Source: Acidobacteria bacterium AH-259-G07 (lineage in GTDB: Bacteria; Acidobacteriota; UBA6911; RPQK01; JADFOI01). Taken from it: a DNA stretch of 13,072 nt. Position numbers and translations under genes: made by a program. Positions 10,871 through 13,072 of this stretch are shown one piece after another. The notes below the pieces were generated by a model, which saw nothing but the letters and a program-made list of their open reading frames with translations, made no database searches and was not told the origin of the DNA. How positions within the stretch are numbered: position 1 is the stretch's first letter; each line of letters starts with the position of its first letter. The stretch spans positions 1 through 13,072 of the forward strand of contig JALLON010000043.1 in NCBI GenBank assembly GCA_027717925.1, given 5' to 3'.

Positions 10871-13072
10871 ATGGGTCGTTTTGGCGAGTCCTAACTGTGC
10901 TGTGTGCTCTGATCGTTGGAAATCCCTGTTTGGCTGAGGAAAAAGAGATCGCAACTCAACAGGAGGGTCAAAAGAGAAACATTCTGCCAGCCTTTCGCAT
11001 CGAAAAAGCGTCCACAGCACCGGTCATTGACGGGATACTGGAGGACGAAGTCTGGAAGCCTCCTCCTCTGGAGTTGGGAGACTGGATCTCTTACGACCCT
11101 TTGTACGGTGAGACAATACAACAGCGCACTCAAGTATGGGTGAGCTACGACGGCAGACATCTGTACTTTGCCTTCCGGTGCTTCGACCCCGAGCCCTCAA
11201 AGATCAAGACGACCGTCAGTCGCCGTGACAACATGTGGAAGGACGATTGGGTCGGTCTTAGCCTGGACCCCCTGGGCAGCGGTCAGGGCTCGTACGATAT
11301 GTTTGTCAATCCCAGCGGGATTCAGGGCGACATCCTCACCAGCAGTGCCTCGGGCAAGAAGCTATCTTTCGACTGGGTATGGGACAGCGCGGGAAAACTC
11401 GACGACCAGGGTTACAGCGTCGAGATGCGTCTTCCCCTTCAGAGCATCCGCTTCAAAAGCGGCAGCGAGGCACACATGGGGATTTTGTTTTGGCGCAGGG
11501 TCAGCCGTTTGGGAATATCCGTCTCCTGGCCGGACATCCCTCCTGGTGGCCAGTGGATCTTTGGCCGTCATGCCACCTTGCTTTTCGACAACCTAAAACA
11601 GCCGGCGATGCTTGAATTCATCCCCAGTGTGACCTATTCATTGAACCAGAGCCGAGCCACACCGCACAAGTGGGCCCGGCAAGACTCGATCGGGGAGGCC
11701 GGGCTAAGTATGAAGTGGGGCATTACTTCATCGATCACGCTTGAAGGCACTATCAATCCCGATTTTAGCCAGGTGGAGAGTGACGCTTTTCAGGTAGAGG
11801 TCAACCGGCGTTTTCCCATCTTCTTCTCCGAGAAGAGGCCTTTTTTCATGGAGGGAATGGGAATCTTCGATCTAGCCGGCGCACTCGGTCGTGACAGCAA
11901 TATGAGGGCCGCCGTTCATACACGTCGCATCGCCGATCCCAGCTTTGGGCTCAAGGCTTCGGGAACCGTGGGGCGACTGACTTTCGGTATCCTGTCGGCC
12001 TCCGACGAAGCGCCTGGGCGGATTTTCAACGGTGCCGAGGCCAATCCCTACCTGGGAAAAAACAAGTCTTTTAACGTGGCCCGTGTTCGCTTCAGCCTGG
12101 GAGCTTCGCAACATGTGGGCGCCATCTTTACCGATACCGAATTTGCCCGAGGGCACAACCGCGTGGCTGGAGGCGACTTCAGCTTTCGATTGGGCCAGCA
12201 GCAGCAAGTCAGTGGAGCTGTTCTCCAATCCGGGGTTGTCTCACCCGATGGAGGCGTCAGTAAGAGCGGTCTTGCTGCACAAACTTTGTATGTTTATAAC
12301 ACCAAGCGGTTGGAAGTGTTCAGCCAGTTTGAACACTTCGCCCAGGATTTTCAAATGGACACCGCGTTTTACAACCGCACAGGGATCACCAACGCATGGC
12401 TATACGCGGGTGTTAGCTTTTATCCCGACAAGGAAAAGCATCCCTGGTTGAAGCGAGTGATCCCCCTCTTTTACACTCAATACGGACATGACCAGGCAGC
12501 CGGCGGAAACGAGTCATTGGCGCTCCTGGGTCTCATGCTGAGGTTTACGCGACAGGGTTTTCTCCGCATCGACTATGGCAAGGGAAAAGAACCCTGGGCC
12601 GGCAGGATTTTTCGAAGAGACGCCACCCGCATTATGGGAGGCGCTCAGCTAACCAGGTGGCTCAACATCGCCAGCTGGTCCCGTCTTGGTTATGCTGTCT
12701 TCTATGATCCGAGCAACCCTTTCCAGGGGGAATCTCGATCGCATTCTTTCAGAGTTTCCTTACAGCCGAACACAAAAATCAGCCAGGGTATTTCCCTACA
12801 ACACGTCGGCTTTCGCCGGGCTGTGAGTGGAGAACCCGTTTTTTCAGTGAATATATGGGACTCCCGGACTACCTACCAATTTAACCCACACTTCTTCTTG
12901 CGGGCCATTTTAAGAATTGACAGTGCAAAAAAGCGAGCTTTAACCGATTTTTTGGCTTCCTACGAGCTCGTTCCTGGAACCGTGGTGTATGCCGGCTATG
13001 GTTCGCTGATTGAGAAACGAACCTGGAGCAATAACGCCTGGTTGGACGGCGAAGGTGACTATTTGACTACCA
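10871..13072 (+). CDS. CBM9-like/DUF5916 outer-membrane protein, 3' partial, frameshift near start
   Basis: From 10882 the frame is open without a stop to the window end, about 730 codons. After a signal peptide (RVLTVLCALIVGNPCLA) comes a CBM9-like domain at about codons 35-230 (APVIDGILEDEVWKP, VWVSYDGRHLYFAFRC, DDWVGLSLDP, YSVEMRLPLQSIRF). Then comes the DUF5916 region, with INPDFSQVESDAFQVEVNRR and FFSEKRPFFMEGMGIFD as signature motifs. The rest has alternating aromatic and polar residues, as expected for an outer-membrane beta-barrel. CBM9 modules bind sugar ends; the role of DUF5916 is not established, with a surface or transport function guessed. No in-frame ATG starts the signal peptide. 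ATG 10871 reads MGRF and then stops at 10894, but one extra T in the run at 10879-10882 would give MGRFWRVLTVLCALIVG. TTG 10795 is the only other in-frame early start and lacks a ribosome binding site. Confidence 0.86.

Overview
The window looks like a piece of a bacterial chromosome, most likely from the Acidobacteriota or a neighbouring phylum. I infer this from three things: a CadC/kinase-type TPR protein with a FlgO-like domain, an outer-membrane DUF5916 protein with a family 9 carbohydrate-binding module, and several VapBC-type toxin-antitoxin genes among many gene remnants. No marker gene in the window proves the phylum.

Layout. Bases 3-1481 hold the C-terminal part of a membrane-anchored TPR protein whose N-terminus lies before the window. 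A SWIM-protein remnant (1544-1762) follows. Next come two adjacent toxin-antitoxin modules on the + strand: AbrB/VapB plus PIN/VapC (1901-2568), and DUF4258 plus a YgiT/MqsA-like zinc protein (2589-3104). A 340-base gap carries an imperfect hairpin and a fragment that looks like the 3' half of tRNA-Arg(UCU). A 647-residue zinc-ribbon/TPR protein with no recognised function begins just after it. A ribbon-helix-helix antitoxin (5501-5746) follows, with a possible operator; its PIN toxin partner survives only as a stub.

Bases 5857-8072 on the - strand form a cyclic-di-GMP-flavoured stretch. It holds an HD-GYP domain protein that lacks two conserved histidines, a scrambled remnant that joins a transposase scrap to a truncated small protein, a PilZ protein with an unrecognised helical C-terminal domain, and the back half of a second PilZ gene. 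A 27-base repeat (two mismatches) lies upstream of the HD-GYP gene and upstream of the PilZ pair.

Bases 8531-9097 encode an XRE-type DNA-binding protein preceded by a promoter and tandem repeats. It converges, sharing a CTAG stop, with a two-gene membrane-protein operon on the - strand (9094-10265). The right end has a 55-residue putative secreted peptide with a near-perfect Shine-Dalgarno sequence and a strong terminator (10440-10649). The DUF5916 gene starts near 10871, runs off the window, and seems to have a one-base frameshift in its signal peptide.

No complete new multi-gene system is evident. The best leads are the histidine-deficient HD-GYP protein with its shared upstream repeat, the small Cys-Cys/Pro-rich secreted peptide, and the zinc-ribbon/TPR protein beside the tRNA fragment. 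All database-type assignments here are from memory of family patterns, not searches.
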